The notes: generated by a model not told the origin, from the sequence alone. Counted from the stretch's first letter, positions 1 to 8,723 are shown. The stretch is 34,421 nt of DNA from Gammaproteobacteria bacterium (GCA_028818795.1 JAPPND010000174.1:1-34421), one strand, 5' to 3'. Program-made: numbers and translations.

Positions 1-15
1 TACAGCAGGGAGCGT

Positions 16-834
16 TCAGGCCGTCACTTTTCGCCCACTTTGTGGGACAGCAATGCTGTTGAACAGACACTTGATCGGCCTGTACTGCTGATCTGGCATC
101 CACTGGTATACGACTGGCACATTGTCTGTGGTTCTCACCTGCATAGGCCGGGGACCCAGGTGCTTGTTGCACAACCCGACCTCGAACTTTCCCCTGTGCT
201 TCTGATGGTCCCGCAGTGAATTCCAGCTCACCTGTTCCGTGGCTCCTCCCGGGTCGTTGATCGTCAGCCATCTCTCTTTTCCGATCCAATAACCGGTCAC
301 GAGAACCGCGTGGCAGCCGTAGTCCTTGGTGTTCCAGCCGAGCATGACAGGCAGACCTTCCTCAATGCGTGGCACGATCACTTGCTCGAATCTCTCCTTA
401 CGGCGGTCCATTTCGAGGTACTGAAAACTTGTGGCTTCACCCCCAGATTCCATGGTCTTGTTGAGTATGTTCACGACCTTCTTGATGTACTCCCCGTTAA
501 AGAACCAACGCGTCAACACCTTGCGGTGATCTTCGTTTCCGTACAACCGAATCAGAGGATCCTCAGCTACGTACTTCGTCGTCCTCTGCCCGACCGCAGT
601 GCCAAAGCTGGCGGCGAACTCGGGAAAAAGCGTTGCCAACATCATGGCACCAGTGTAGTAGGCACACAGGCTGTCGAAACTCCCCTGGCGGTAGACCGGG
701 CAATTCATCAATTCCACAGCAGTCCCTTTCGCGTCTGAACTTCGCCTCATCTGGTACCTTCCACGCAGTTCGTAGTCCTCATTCGATCCTACCACCGAAG
801 AACCAAGTCGCTCGGTTTCAATTTGGTCGGCCAT
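16..834 (-). CDS. C39-like (papain-fold) cysteine peptidase family protein
   Basis: A 272-aa protein that looks like a papain-like/C39_2 peptidase domain. A candidate catalytic Cys57 lies in QGSFDSLCAYY, preceded by a Gln that fits the oxyanion hole. A candidate His175 lies in GCHAVLVTGYW, and an Asn/Asp pair follows at about 193-194 in TINDPGG. The order C...H...N/D matches the family. There is no signal peptide or membrane segment, so it is probably cytoplasmic and not fused to an ABC exporter. ATG start at 834; it begins 9 nt after the ileS stop without an obvious ribosome binding site. Codon use looks less GC-rich than in ileS, which suggests acquisition. The family is inferred from motifs only; substrate unknown. 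Confidence 0.6.
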   Translation of the reverse strand: MADQIETERLGSSVVGSNEDYELRGRYQMRRSSDAKGTAVELMNCPVYRQGSFDSLCAYYTGAMMLATLFPEFAASFGTAVGQRTTKYVAEDPLIRLYGNEDHRKVLTRWFFNGEYIKKVVNILNKTMESGGEATSFQYLEMDRRKERFEQVIVPRIEEGLPVMLGWNTKDYGCHAVLVTGYWIGKERWLTINDPGGATEQVSWNSLRDHQKHRGKFEVGLCNKHLGPRPMQVRTTDNVPVVYQWMPDQQYRPIKCLFNSIAVPQSGRKVTA

Positions 835-843
835 ACGACCGAA

Positions 844-3800
844 TTAGTCAACGGTCGCAACCACCATCGAAAACGCGAGCCGTGTGCCGTCGACCAAGGT
901 CTCCATTCGGCCATCGGCAAGGACGCCCGGTTCCATCGAAAGGGCCAAGGTTTCGCCGGAAATGTAGTCGCCGTGGGCCGCAATCGCCGCAGCGAGATCC
1001 CCATCGGCATCGTAAACCACATGAATCCGATCACTCACCGCGAATCCACTGTCCTTGCGGGCGCGCTGAATGCGGTTGACGACCTCCCTCGCCAAGCCCT
1101 CGCGCAGCAATTCGTCGTCGAGGCGGCAGTCGAGTTCGATGGAGATGAGTCGATTCGAGACAGTCTCCGTGCCTTCCTTCGCCTCCCTGAACACCTGGAT
1201 GTCGTCACCGTCGAAACGCTCACCGTCGATGTCGATGCCCCCGTTCTCCTGGAAAGCCTCGATGGCATCCGCATCCAACGCCGCGATCTTCCCTTGGAAC
1301 GCCTTCATGCGCCGCCCAAGTCGTTTACCCAGTACGGGGAAATTCGGCTTCGCATAGAGAGCGATGTAGCTTGCCTCGTCCTTTTCGTAGCGCACTTCCT
1401 TGACGTTCAACTCGGCTTTCACGTAGCTCTCGAGGGTCTTGATCTCGTCGAGGAGGGCGGCGTCGCGGTGAATGATCGTGAGCGTGCGCAATGGCGTGCG
1501 CAGGTTGATCTTCACCTGCTCGCGCTTGGAGCGGCCGAGTTCGATGACCTGCTGCATGCGCGACACCGCGTCCTCCAAAAGCGGCTGGCGAAGCGACGGC
1601 TCCGCTTCCGGGTAGGTGCAAAGGTGTACGGAGAGCGGGGTCGGATCCTCGCCGGCGAGGCGCGCGAACGACAAATAGATGTGCTCCGACAGGAACGGCG
1701 CGAATGGCGCCATGGCGACCGACAATTCGTAGACCGCCATGTGCAGCGTGTTGTAGGCGGCGATCTTGTCGGCGGTCACCCCCTCGCCCCAGAACCGCGC
1801 CCGGTTGAGCCGGATGTACCAGTTGGTGAGGTCGGCGATGAACGAAAACAGCTTCGGCACCACGTTGTAGAGCCGGTAGCGCTTCATTTCCGCGCCGATG
1901 TCCTCCTTCAAGGTCTGCAGCCGGGAGATGATCCAGGCGTCGAGGATGTTGTCGCCCCGATGGGTGCCCTTGGCCGGCGTCCAGCCGTCGATCGACGCGT
2001 AGGTCTCGAGGAACGACCAGGCGTTGTACCAGGGCAGCAGCGCGCGGCGCACCATGTCGCGCACGCCGCGGTCGACGAAACGCTGCTCCTCGGCGCGAAC
2101 CAGTCCCGAATTGATGAGATAGAGGCGCAGCGCGTCGGCCCCGTAGGTTTCCATCAACTCGTCGCCTGGGGTGTAGTTGCGAAGGCTCTTCGACATCTTC
2201 CTGCCGTCCGCCGCCAGCACCATGCCGTTGACGATGACGTTGCGGAACGCCGGTTTCTTGAATAGCGCCCCGGCGAGAACCATGAGCGTGTAGAACCAGC
2301 CCCGGGTCTGGTCCAACCCTTCGGCGATGTACTCGGCCGGGAATCCCTGTTCGAAGGTCTGCCGGTTCTCGAACGGATAATGGAGTTGGGCGTAGGGCAT
2401 CGAGCCGGATTCGAACCAGCAGTCGAGGACCTCCTCCACACGGCGATAGACGCCCGCTTCCCCATCCACCTCGAAAGCGAGGTCGTCGACATGCTCGCGG
2501 TGCAGGTCAACCACCTCGACGCCGGTCAGTGCCTTGAGTTCCTCCCGCGATCCGATGCAGCGAGCGTCGCCCGTGGTGTCGTTGACCCAGATCGGCAGCG
2601 GCGTTCCCCAGACCCTGTTCCTGGAGATGGCCCAGTCGATGACGCCCTTCAGCCAGTTGCCGAACCGGCCGTGCTTGATGTGCTCCGGAACCCAGAGCAC
2701 CTGGTCGTTCGCCGCGACGACGTCGTCCACGAACTCGGTGACCCGCACGAACCACGACGGCACGGCACGGTAGATCAGGGGCGTGTCGGTGCGGTAGCAG
2801 TGCGGATAGCTGTGCACGATGTCCTGGCGTTCGTAGAGCGTCCCGTTGTCGCGCAGGTGACGGACGATGTGCCGGTCCGCGTCCTTGACGAGCTGGCCGG
2901 CGAAATCGCGGACCTCCTCTGTGAAAACACCCGCCATGGTGACCGGGCAGCAGAACGCCTCGATACCCGCCGCCTGCAGGATCCGGTAGTCGTCCTCGCC
3001 GAACGCGGGCGCCTGATGCACGAGGCCCGTGCCCTCGTCGGTGGTCACATAGTCGTCGGCGACCACCACGAACGCGCCGCGTTCCCGCTCAGGCTCGAAG
3101 TAGTCGAACAACGGTCGGTATCGCCGCCCCACCAAGTCCGTGCCTTTCAAGCGCGTTTCGACAGTGAGCGACGGGTGCCGCGCCCGGTAGTCCGCAAGCC
3201 GCGCTTCGGCCAGGTAGAGGGTCTTGCCGATATCGGTGTCGGCGACCCGGACGTAGTCGATGTCCGCACCGACGCAGACCGCGAGGTTCGACGGCAGCGT
3301 CCACGGCGTCGTGGTCCAGGCCGACAGGTAGGCGTCCTCGTCCTGGAGTCTGAACAGCACGGTGATCGCCGGATCCTGGACGTCGAGGTAGTTCTGGCCG
3401 GCCTCGAAGTTGGCGAGCACGGTCTCGAGCGCCGTCGACACCGGCATCACCTTCATGCCCTGGTAGACGAGCCCCCTGTCCCAAAGCTGCTTGACCACCC
3501 ACCAGACCGACTCCATGTACCAGACGTCCATGGTCTTGTAGTCGTCGTCGAAATCGACCCAGCGACCCAGCCTCGTGATGGTCTTGCGCCATTCGGCGAC
3601 ATAGCGCTCGACGATGGCCCGGCATTCGGCGTTGTAGCCGGCAACGCCCATCTTCTCCACCGCCTCCTGGGCCGAGATTCCCAACGCCTTGTCGATCTCC
3701 TGCTCGATGGGCAGCCCGTGGCAGTCCCAGCCGAAACGGCGCAGCACATGCCGACCTCTCATCGTCCAGTAGCGCGGCACGATGTCCTTAAGTATCGATC

Positions 3801-3987
3801 CCAAGAGGTGCCCGTGGTGCGGGAGGCCCGTGGCGAAAGGCGGCCCGTCGTAGAAGATGTACGGCTTCTTGTCCTCCGTGCATGCCAGCGACAGGCGGAA
3901 CACGTCCTGCTGTTCCCAGTGGGAGAGGATGTCGTGCTCCATCGCGACAAAGGAGAATGCGGTGGTTTCTTCCACCTGTTGGGTCAT
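844..3987 (-). CDS. ileS: Isoleucyl-tRNA synthetase, long eukaryote-like (type 2) form
   Basis: A 1047-aa class I aminoacyl-tRNA synthetase that charges tRNA-Ile with isoleucine. The HIGH-type motif is GLPHHGH near residue 55 and the KMSKS motif is DGRKMSKSLRN near residue 597. The editing (CP1) domain lies between them, with a TTTPWTLPSN segment. The anticodon-binding domain and a long alpha/beta C-terminus end in SMVVATVD. There is no C-terminal CxxC zinc finger as in E. coli-type IleRS1. This, together with the length and the GLPHHGH signature, points to the IleRS2 class, which is typically less sensitive to mupirocin (family knowledge, not shown here). ATG start at 3987. The usual downstream partner lspA is absent; a C39-like gene follows. 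Confidence 0.95.
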   Translation of the reverse strand: MTQQVEETTAFSFVAMEHDILSHWEQQDVFRLSLACTEDKKPYIFYDGPPFATGLPHHGHLLGSILKDIVPRYWTMRGRHVLRRFGWDCHGLPIEQEIDKALGISAQEAVEKMGVAGYNAECRAIVERYVAEWRKTITRLGRWVDFDDDYKTMDVWYMESVWWVVKQLWDRGLVYQGMKVMPVSTALETVLANFEAGQNYLDVQDPAITVLFRLQDEDAYLSAWTTTPWTLPSNLAVCVGADIDYVRVADTDIGKTLYLAEARLADYRARHPSLTVETRLKGTDLVGRRYRPLFDYFEPERERGAFVVVADDYVTTDEGTGLVHQAPAFGEDDYRILQAAGIEAFCCPVTMAGVFTEEVRDFAGQLVKDADRHIVRHLRDNGTLYERQDIVHSYPHCYRTDTPLIYRAVPSWFVRVTEFVDDVVAANDQVLWVPEHIKHGRFGNWLKGVIDWAISRNRVWGTPLPIWVNDTTGDARCIGSREELKALTGVEVVDLHREHVDDLAFEVDGEAGVYRRVEEVLDCWFESGSMPYAQLHYPFENRQTFEQGFPAEYIAEGLDQTRGWFYTLMVLAGALFKKPAFRNVIVNGMVLAADGRKMSKSLRNYTPGDELMETYGADALRLYLINSGLVRAEEQRFVDRGVRDMVRRALLPWYNAWSFLETYASIDGWTPAKGTHRGDNILDAWIISRLQTLKEDIGAEMKRYRLYNVVPKLFSFIADLTNWYIRLNRARFWGEGVTADKIAAYNTLHMAVYELSVAMAPFAPFLSEHIYLSFARLAGEDPTPLSVHLCTYPEAEPSLRQPLLEDAVSRMQQVIELGRSKREQVKINLRTPLRTLTIIHRDAALLDEIKTLESYVKAELNVKEVRYEKDEASYIALYAKPNFPVLGKRLGRRMKAFQGKIAALDADAIEAFQENGGIDIDGERFDGDDIQVFREAKEGTETVSNRLISIELDCRLDDELLREGLAREVVNRIQRARKDSGFAVSDRIHVVYDADGDLAAAIAAHGDYISGETLALSMEPGVLADGRMETLVDGTRLAFSMVVATVD

Positions 3988-4031
3988 CGGGCAAGGTGAC
4001 GCGGCTTGGGGCCGCGCATTCTACTTCGCAA

Positions 4032-4370
4032 TCAGGCGTCGTTGGCGCCGACGCGACCGATCAGTTCGTCGCCCGAGGCGCTGTCGACGATTGCGTCGCC
4101 AACTGCCGCGAAGCCATCGTTGTCCGCGATGTCGGCGAGAACTGTCGCCAGCCGTTCCGCAACCGCAGAGCCGAAACGTCGTTCTGCCATACGCCGTAAC
4201 AACGCCCGCTCCTCAGCGAGAAACTGCTCCAGCGCTCGCAACCTGCCCTGTTCGATGCCCTGTTCGAGGCCCTGTTCGATGCCTTGTTCGAGGCCGCGCT
4301 CGATAGCTTGACGTTCAAGGTCGTCGTAGTACTTCTGAAGCCTTTCGTTGACGCTCTCCAACAGGGTCAT
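4032..4370 (-). CDS. Internal in-frame ORF of the Rpn gene, candidate RpnS-type antitoxin
   Basis: Inside the Rpn gene, codon 240 is an ATG at 4370 preceded by GGAGG with a 5-nt spacer (read on the minus strand), a near-ideal ribosome binding site. Translation from it would give a 112-aa protein beginning MTLLESVNERLQKYYDDLE. It carries the whole EQG-repeat segment and helical C-terminal domain but no nuclease domain. In enterobacterial rpn genes, an intragenic start yields a small C-terminal protein (RpnS) that neutralises the full-length nuclease (RpnL); the layout here matches. The site and frame are seen directly; expression and antitoxin role are inferred. The motif could also be chance, since GGAGGA also encodes Glu-Glu. 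Confidence 0.5.
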   Translation of the reverse strand: MTLLESVNERLQKYYDDLERQAIERGLEQGIEQGLEQGIEQGRLRALEQFLAEERALLRRMAERRFGSAVAERLATVLADIADNDGFAAVGDAIVDSASGDELIGRVGANDA

Positions 4371-5087
4371 AGGTTCCTCCATCAACATCGCCGTGTAGCT
4401 GCGTCCCGGTCGTCGGGTCCGGCGCGGTCGCAGGCGTTCGATCCAGTACCGGAACGCATGCCGGATTTGAGCATCGACGGGGTCGTTCAGCAGCCCGGCG
4501 AGTTCAGCCACCGCAAGGTCCAGCGCCTTACCCTGGCTAGTCTCCAGCGCCACCAGGGACGAGACGAGATTGTCACTCGGTAGATCGTCCGTCGATCGAC
4601 GCCACTCGTCAAGCGCAAGATAGGATTGCCGGGGTTGAAACTCGGCCATAACGGCACCTCCCGGCAGGGTCATTTCGGTCATCGATAGCGGCAAATTCCA
4701 CCGGCGGCGCCCGTTGTAGACGACGAGCGGTACGACGTGCGGCAGCACTCGCTCCTCCGAGAGTCCTTGGCGCTGTCGAAGGAGTTCCTGAAACAGGAGT
4801 CCGGTGTATACCAGCATGCGGACCGGCATGGTCGCGTCGACTTCCGACTGGAACTCGAGAAGCAGCACCACATAGGCACCCGGCGGACGGTCGGCATCCT
4901 GTCGGTAGGGGATCTTCCAGATCCTGTCTCCGTAGCGCGTATGCCATCCGTCGCTGACGTAGGCCGTGGGCAACAACTCCAGCCTGTCGAGATCGAGATC
5001 GGCTGTCCACGGCTCAGGCAGGAAGCCTCGCACAAGATCGCGCACCACGCGCGGGAACGCGAACACGATCTTGTAGAACTCATCCAT
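4032..5087 (-). CDS. Rpn family PD-(D/E)XK nuclease (putative transposase_31 / RpnL)
   Basis: A 351-aa protein starting at MDEFYKIV; the open frame runs further upstream, but family members start at this Met. The N-terminal nuclease domain shows GDRIWKIPYR and VVLLLEFQSEVD, the D...EXQ variant of the PD-(D/E)XK core, followed by VRMLVYTGLLFQELL and a VVPLVVYNG strand. This is the layout of the Rpn/YhgA-like recombination-promoting nucleases. The C-terminus carries Glu-Gln-Gly repeats (ERGLEQGIEQ...), then a helical tail. No good ribosome binding site precedes ATG 5087, in contrast to a strong internal one at 4376-4380 (separate entry). The closest E. coli family members act as DNA nucleases with anti-phage effects; activity here is inferred. 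Confidence 0.8.
   Translation of the reverse strand: MDEFYKIVFAFPRVVRDLVRGFLPEPWTADLDLDRLELLPTAYVSDGWHTRYGDRIWKIPYRQDADRPPGAYVVLLLEFQSEVDATMPVRMLVYTGLLFQELLRQRQGLSEERVLPHVVPLVVYNGRRRWNLPLSMTEMTLPGGAVMAEFQPRQSYLALDEWRRSTDDLPSDNLVSSLVALETSQGKALDLAVAELAGLLNDPVDAQIRHAFRYWIERLRPRRTRRPGRSYTAMLMEEPMTLLESVNERLQKYYDDLERQAIERGLEQGIEQGLEQGIEQGRLRALEQFLAEERALLRRMAERRFGSAVAERLATVLADIADNDGFAAVGDAIVDSASGDELIGRVGANDA
4247..4306 (-). repeat. 12-bp tandem repeat coding the EQG repeats of Rpn
   Basis: On the plus strand CCTGTTCGATGC and CCTGTTCGAGGC alternate: 4247-4258, 4259-4270, 4271-4282, then CTTGTTCGAGGC at 4283-4294 and a degenerate fifth unit at 4295-4306. In protein this reads (G-I/L-E-Q) repeated. 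Because the unit is a multiple of three, copy-number change keeps the frame and alters only linker length between nuclease and C-terminal parts. Confidence 0.85.
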
Positions 5088-5245
5088 CGTGCCGAGACTA
5101 GACCGGCACGCCAACGACGTATGCAGGACAACGCCGTCAATACATGGCAGAAATATCTCACGGGGGGCTCTGAGCCGCGAAGCCTTACACCTGGCTTCGT
5201 CTGCTGCCAGATTGCCAGCCACACAAGCGCGTCGAACACCTGCCG

Positions 5246-5440
5246 TTAGATCAAGGGCATGCCGAGGTTCGACCGGCCGTCGAGGACAACACCGCCTTCT
5301 TCGGCGAAAGCGTGTTTCACGGCATCCCTGACGCTCACAACATCCAGCGCAGCACCACATTGCGCGGGGTGCGTCTACAGGCCTCGACGTTCCGTTGGAT
5401 TGCTCGTCTGTGCGACGACCAGACGAAGCATCTCATGCAC
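5246..5440 (-). pseudogene. Fossil of an AAA_14/DUF4143 ATPase gene
   Basis: One reading frame with a single internal TAG gives a short peptide starting MHEMLRLVVAQTS and, after the stop, a second piece ending in FAEEGGVVLDGRSNLGMPLI. Plus-strand 5401-5433 matches 12764-12796, inside the intact DUF4143 ATPase gene, at 30 of 33 bases (protein EMLRLVVAQTSN versus QMLRLAAAQTSS). The second piece resembles that protein's GVVLYDGE...YAVPI end. This fits a gene reduced by a large internal deletion plus a stop. The first match is direct; assignment of the second piece is weaker. The remainder of the gap, 5088-5245, shows nothing further that I can identify. Confidence 0.5.
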
Positions 5441-5469
5441 GCGAGGTTGAGCCTAGAGAACGTGGATCG

Positions 5470-5868
5470 TCAACTCAACGTTGCAGCCAAACCGGAGTCC
5501 ACGATTCGCTGGTCCTGCGTAACGAGAGTGACACCCAACACCCGGGCAGTTGCCACGAGGATTCGGTCAGCCGGATCCCGATGAAAGGACTCCGGCAAGG
5601 CGGCCAGTTCCGCCGCTACCGCCGGTGAAATCCCCTGCCGACGCACCAAGGGTGGAGCCACCGCCTTCTCGAGCCACTCTCGCAACGGCAGCGTCAGTTG
5701 GATACGCCCCAGACTCCACAGCGTCGCGACTTCCCACACGGAGATGTCGGAAACCACAAGCGGGGATCCCGCGTCGGCCTTCGACAGCACTGCGTGCTGC
5801 GCTGTTGACAGTCGAGCGCTTTCGTTGAGCCACCAAATGAGAATGTGGGTGTCGAGCAAGCAAGTCAC
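5470..5868 (-). CDS. VapC-type PIN-domain toxin
   Basis: A 132-aa PIN-domain ribonuclease toxin. Acidic residues typical of the fold are visible: LLDTHILIWWL at the N-terminus (first Asp), SDISVWEVA with the conserved Glu, HRDPADRILVATA with Asp residues, and a final VTQD. Length is normal. I place the start at GTG 5868, because its GTGA overlaps the TGA of the upstream antitoxin by 4 nt, the usual translationally coupled arrangement. A TTG at 5886 is possible but has no support. Expected role: Mg-dependent RNA cleavage held in check by the upstream Phd-like antitoxin. The system looks intact. Confidence 0.88.
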   Translation of the reverse strand: MTCLLDTHILIWWLNESARLSTAQHAVLSKADAGSPLVVSDISVWEVATLWSLGRIQLTLPLREWLEKAVAPPLVRRQGISPAVAAELAALPESFHRDPADRILVATARVLGVTLVTQDQRIVDSGLAATLS

Positions 5869-6104
5869 GTCGCGTTGCTTTCCCAATAGTCCTCTGGCAA
5901 AGCGGGTCCGACGATGTCGCCGACTACCGTCACCGTGCCCTTCAGCTCCATCTGCGGATACTCCGCTGCCGAGGCATTTGTGGGCCCGACTTCCGCCACC
6001 GGCCGACCACGCTTCAAGATGACGATTCGTTCTCCGGTCGTTTGCACGCGATCAAGAATCGCCAAACACCGGGCCTTGAACTCGGACGCGTTGATCGTTT
6101 CCAC
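5865..6104 (-). CDS. Phd/YefM-type antitoxin partner of VapC
   Basis: A 79-aa antitoxin. The N-terminal DNA-binding half METINASEFKARCLAILD... and RIVILKRGRPVAEVGP are typical of the Phd/YefM fold; the C-terminal tail, ending in PEDYWESNAT, would bind and inhibit the toxin. The start is GTG at 6104, since family proteins begin at this residue. The gene overlaps vapC by 4 nt and is first in the two-gene operon. A palindromic element directly upstream (6105-6142) is the likely self-repression site. Confidence 0.88.
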   Translation of the reverse strand: METINASEFKARCLAILDRVQTTGERIVILKRGRPVAEVGPTNASAAEYPQMELKGTVTVVGDIVGPALPEDYWESNAT

Positions 6105-6142
6105 AATGTGACCAGTATTAATGACCAGTCACATTTGGTCAA
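6105..6142 (-). promoter_or_regulatory. Palindromic operator/promoter of the phd-vapC module
   Basis: Inverted repeat AATGTGAC (6105-6112) and GTCACATT (6128-6135), plus a direct repeat TGACCAGT at 6109-6116 and 6122-6129. On the minus strand a possible -35 TTGACC (6142-6137) and a poor -10 overlap the repeat, so a Phd-VapC complex bound here would block transcription. The repeats are seen directly; the promoter hexamers are tentative. Confidence 0.6.
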
Positions 6143-6223
6143 GTCAGTTAGACGACAACCTTGGTAGCGACGTGACCGGCCTGAGGGGTTCAGTGGGACA
6201 CCCGCAAGCCGCATCGTTCGCGG

Positions 6224-7213
6224 TCAAGCTGCGACGGCGTTCGCCTCATAGAGGTGACATGCCACCAGCCGATCCGGCTGTCCGACATCGGTCACCGGAA
6301 TCAGCTCCGGCGTCGTCTCGCGGCAGACGTCCATCACCTTGGGGCAGCGATTCGCGAATCGACAGCCCGGTGGAACGTTCACCGGCGACGGGATCTCGCC
6401 CTTGATCGCGGTGGACTCGCGGGTTCGCTCGCTGGCCGGGTCGGGCTCCGGGTTGGAGCCGATGAGTAGCTCGGTGTACGGATGCTTTGGTGCGAAGAAC
6501 ACCCGGTTGGCGGGGCCGATCTCCACCAGTGAGCCGAGGTACATCACCGCCATGCGGTCCGAGACGTAGCGCACCATGGACAGGTCGTGGGCGATGAAGA
6601 GCAGCGTCAATCCGAGCGAGTCCTTGAGTTCGTCCAGAAGGTTCACGACCTGGGCCTGGACCGAAACGTCCAACGCCGAGATGGGCTCGTCGCAAACCAC
6701 GAATTGCGGTTCGAGCACCAGCGCCCGGGCTATGCCGATGCGCTGCCGCTGGCCGCCGGAGAACTCGTGCGGATAGCGGGACATGTGATCCGGGTTCAAC
6801 CCCACCCGTCTCAGCCACTCGCCCACCCTGTCCCGGGCTTCCTGGGAGCTTAGGTCCGAGTGCAGCTTCAATCCCTCGCCGACGATCTCGCCGACCGTCA
6901 TGCGCGGGTTCAGCGACGAATAGGGATCCTGGAAGATCATCTGCATGGCGCGTGCGTAGCGCTGGAAGTCCGCCGGCCGGTACCTCGCTGGCATCGACTC
7001 GCCCTTGTAGACGACGTCGCCGCCGGTCTTGTCATGCAGGCCCAGGACGGTCTTGCCGAGCGTTGACTTGCCGGAACCGCTCTCGCCGACCAGGCCCACG
7101 ATCTCCTGTGGGGCGATGTCGAACGAGACATCGTCCACGGCATGCACCACCTGTCCCCGGGCAATGGGAAAGTGCTTGGTCAGGTTGCGGATCTGAACGA
7201 GCGGTTCGGTCAC
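6224..7213 (-). CDS. oppF: Oligopeptide/dipeptide ABC transporter ATPase, OppF/DppF type
   Basis: A 329-aa ATP-binding subunit. Walker A GESGSGKSTLGK, signature FSGGQRQRIGIAR, Walker B QFVVCDEPISALDVS and H-loop LLFIAHDLSMVRY are all present. The C-terminal oligopeptide-transporter region has PPGCRFANRCPKVMDVC, the Cys pattern expected of this subfamily. GTG start at 7213 (MTEPLVQIRNLTKHFP). It pairs with OppD (18127-19149) to power the OppBC channel. It lies 10.9 kb from oppD, with accessory genes between them, whereas D and F normally touch. No second Opp set is visible in the window. Confidence 0.93.
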   Translation of the reverse strand: MTEPLVQIRNLTKHFPIARGQVVHAVDDVSFDIAPQEIVGLVGESGSGKSTLGKTVLGLHDKTGGDVVYKGESMPARYRPADFQRYARAMQMIFQDPYSSLNPRMTVGEIVGEGLKLHSDLSSQEARDRVGEWLRRVGLNPDHMSRYPHEFSGGQRQRIGIARALVLEPQFVVCDEPISALDVSVQAQVVNLLDELKDSLGLTLLFIAHDLSMVRYVSDRMAVMYLGSLVEIGPANRVFFAPKHPYTELLIGSNPEPDPASERTRESTAIKGEIPSPVNVPPGCRFANRCPKVMDVCRETTPELIPVTDVGQPDRLVACHLYEANAVAA

Positions 7214-7343
7214 GGGGATGCGCCAACTGGATGACCCTAAGCTAACACGCTATCGCGTGGGGAAGCGACGCCCATGCAGGTCTCCCGGGTTGACCCTATG
7301 ATGCGCGCCTTCACACCGTCGTTCCGCACAGCCGGAGTCTGCG

Positions 7344-8723
7344 ATGCAAATCAAGAACACCGAACACCACCTCGTGGGTCGCTGGCCGTCGCGCCTCGAA
7401 CACGCCGATGGTCGAGCGCTCGACGCCGAGCGGGGTGTCCTCCTGGTACCGTCGTCAAGACGCCGGGACGAAAGCGAGGCCATCGCCCTACCGTTCATAC
7501 GCGTTCCCGCCCGGCGAAACCACGGACTGCCGCCCCTCGTCGTGCTCTTCGGCGGGCCGGGGGTCGGTGCCATCGAGTCGTTCCAAGGGTATTTCTTCGA
7601 GCACGTGGAACGCTTCGCGACAATCTGCGACGTGGTGACCTTCGATCAGCGCGGCTGCCACGGTGCATTGCCCAACCTGGTCAACGCCTTCCCGCCGGAC
7701 TACGACCTGGGCGAACCGATAACGCGCGAGAGTTACCTGGACGCACAGCGTCACAGCCCAGCACGTCTCGGCGCGTACTGGCGCGAGCGTGGCGTGGACC
7801 CCAACGACTACAACACCGTCGAGAGCGCCCACGATGTCGACGACCTGCGCAAGACGCTCGGCGCGGAGCGAGTGAACCTCTACGGCGCAAGCTACGGTTC
7901 CCACCTGGGTTTGATGGTGCTGAGGCTTCACGACGAGCACGTCGACCGGGCCATCCTCTGCCTCGTCGAAGGCCCGGACGATACGCACAAGCTGCCGGGC
8001 AACGTGGATCGACACTTCCGGCATCTGACGGAGCTCGCGCGGGCGGATGCGAATCTCGACGGCGCGTGCAACGACCTCTTCGGCGAATTCGCGGCGGTGC
8101 TCGACGAGCTCGAACGGACGCCGGCCGAAGGCAACGTGGAAGGCGTCGAGCACCCCTTGCGGATTGGCAAGTTCGGCCTGCAGTGCGTGCTCGGGAACGC
8201 ACTCGGCAGCACCCGGGCCATGCGAGGTCTGCCGGGATTCGCTCGCCAGCTTCGGCGTCGGGACTACGCGGCCCTGGTTCGCCGGTTCGACCGGTGGCGG
8301 GTCAGTTCAACCGTCCACGGCATGATGCTGGCCATGGACCATGCCGCCGGCGCGAGCCCGGAACGCACTCGCCGGATCGAAGCGGAGCGCGCAAATGCCC
8401 TGCTCGACGACAGCTTCAACCTGCCGTTCCCGTTCATCGGCCGTGAGCTAGGCGTCACTGAACTCGATGATGCCTTTCGTACTCCCGTGCAATCCGAGAC
8501 GCCCACGTTGTTCTGCGCGGGTACGCTGGACGGCCGCACGCCGGTGTCGAATGCGGAGGCTACCTTGCGAGGATTCCGGAACGGTCAACTAGTCGTGGTC
8601 GAGGGAATGGGCCACGAGGAGCCGACGGTGCTGCTGGACGCGCAAGTGGGGTTCCTGAAGGGTCGGGACGTCGCGATTGAACGCCTCGCTATGCCGTTCG
8701 CGTTCGACGCCATCGCGATCTAA
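7344..8723 (+). CDS. S33-family alpha/beta hydrolase (proline iminopeptidase-like)
   Basis: A 459-aa alpha/beta-hydrolase. The oxyanion-hole segment is VVLFGGPGVGA, followed by TFDQRGCHG. The nucleophile elbow is GASYGSHLG (GxSxG). The acid is probably Asp in CAGTLDGRTPVSNAE and the His lies in VVEGMGHEEP near the C-terminus. This order and the GGPG and DQRG motifs fit peptidase family S33 (prolyl aminopeptidase-like); the exact substrate is unknown. No signal peptide is visible. ATG 7344 has a GGAG ribosome binding site 6 nt upstream. It is divergent from oppF, so the 130-bp gap must hold both promoters. A decayed relative of residues around 145-165 lies at 10863-10946. Confidence 0.85.
   Translation: MQIKNTEHHLVGRWPSRLEHADGRALDAERGVLLVPSSRRRDESEAIALPFIRVPARRNHGLPPLVVLFGGPGVGAIESFQGYFFEHVERFATICDVVTFDQRGCHGALPNLVNAFPPDYDLGEPITRESYLDAQRHSPARLGAYWRERGVDPNDYNTVESAHDVDDLRKTLGAERVNLYGASYGSHLGLMVLRLHDEHVDRAILCLVEGPDDTHKLPGNVDRHFRHLTELARADANLDGACNDLFGEFAAVLDELERTPAEGNVEGVEHPLRIGKFGLQCVLGNALGSTRAMRGLPGFARQLRRRDYAALVRRFDRWRVSSTVHGMMLAMDHAAGASPERTRRIEAERANALLDDSFNLPFPFIGRELGVTELDDAFRTPVQSETPTLFCAGTLDGRTPVSNAEATLRGFRNGQLVVVEGMGHEEPTVLLDAQVGFLKGRDVAIERLAMPFAFDAIAI

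Noticed and set aside
823-2265. 480-codon plus-strand frame opposite ileS, and similar long frames opposite the Mo subunit, M48, OppA and CoxD genes
   Set aside because: They are mirror frames of clearly identified genes in GC-rich DNA and show no family motifs.
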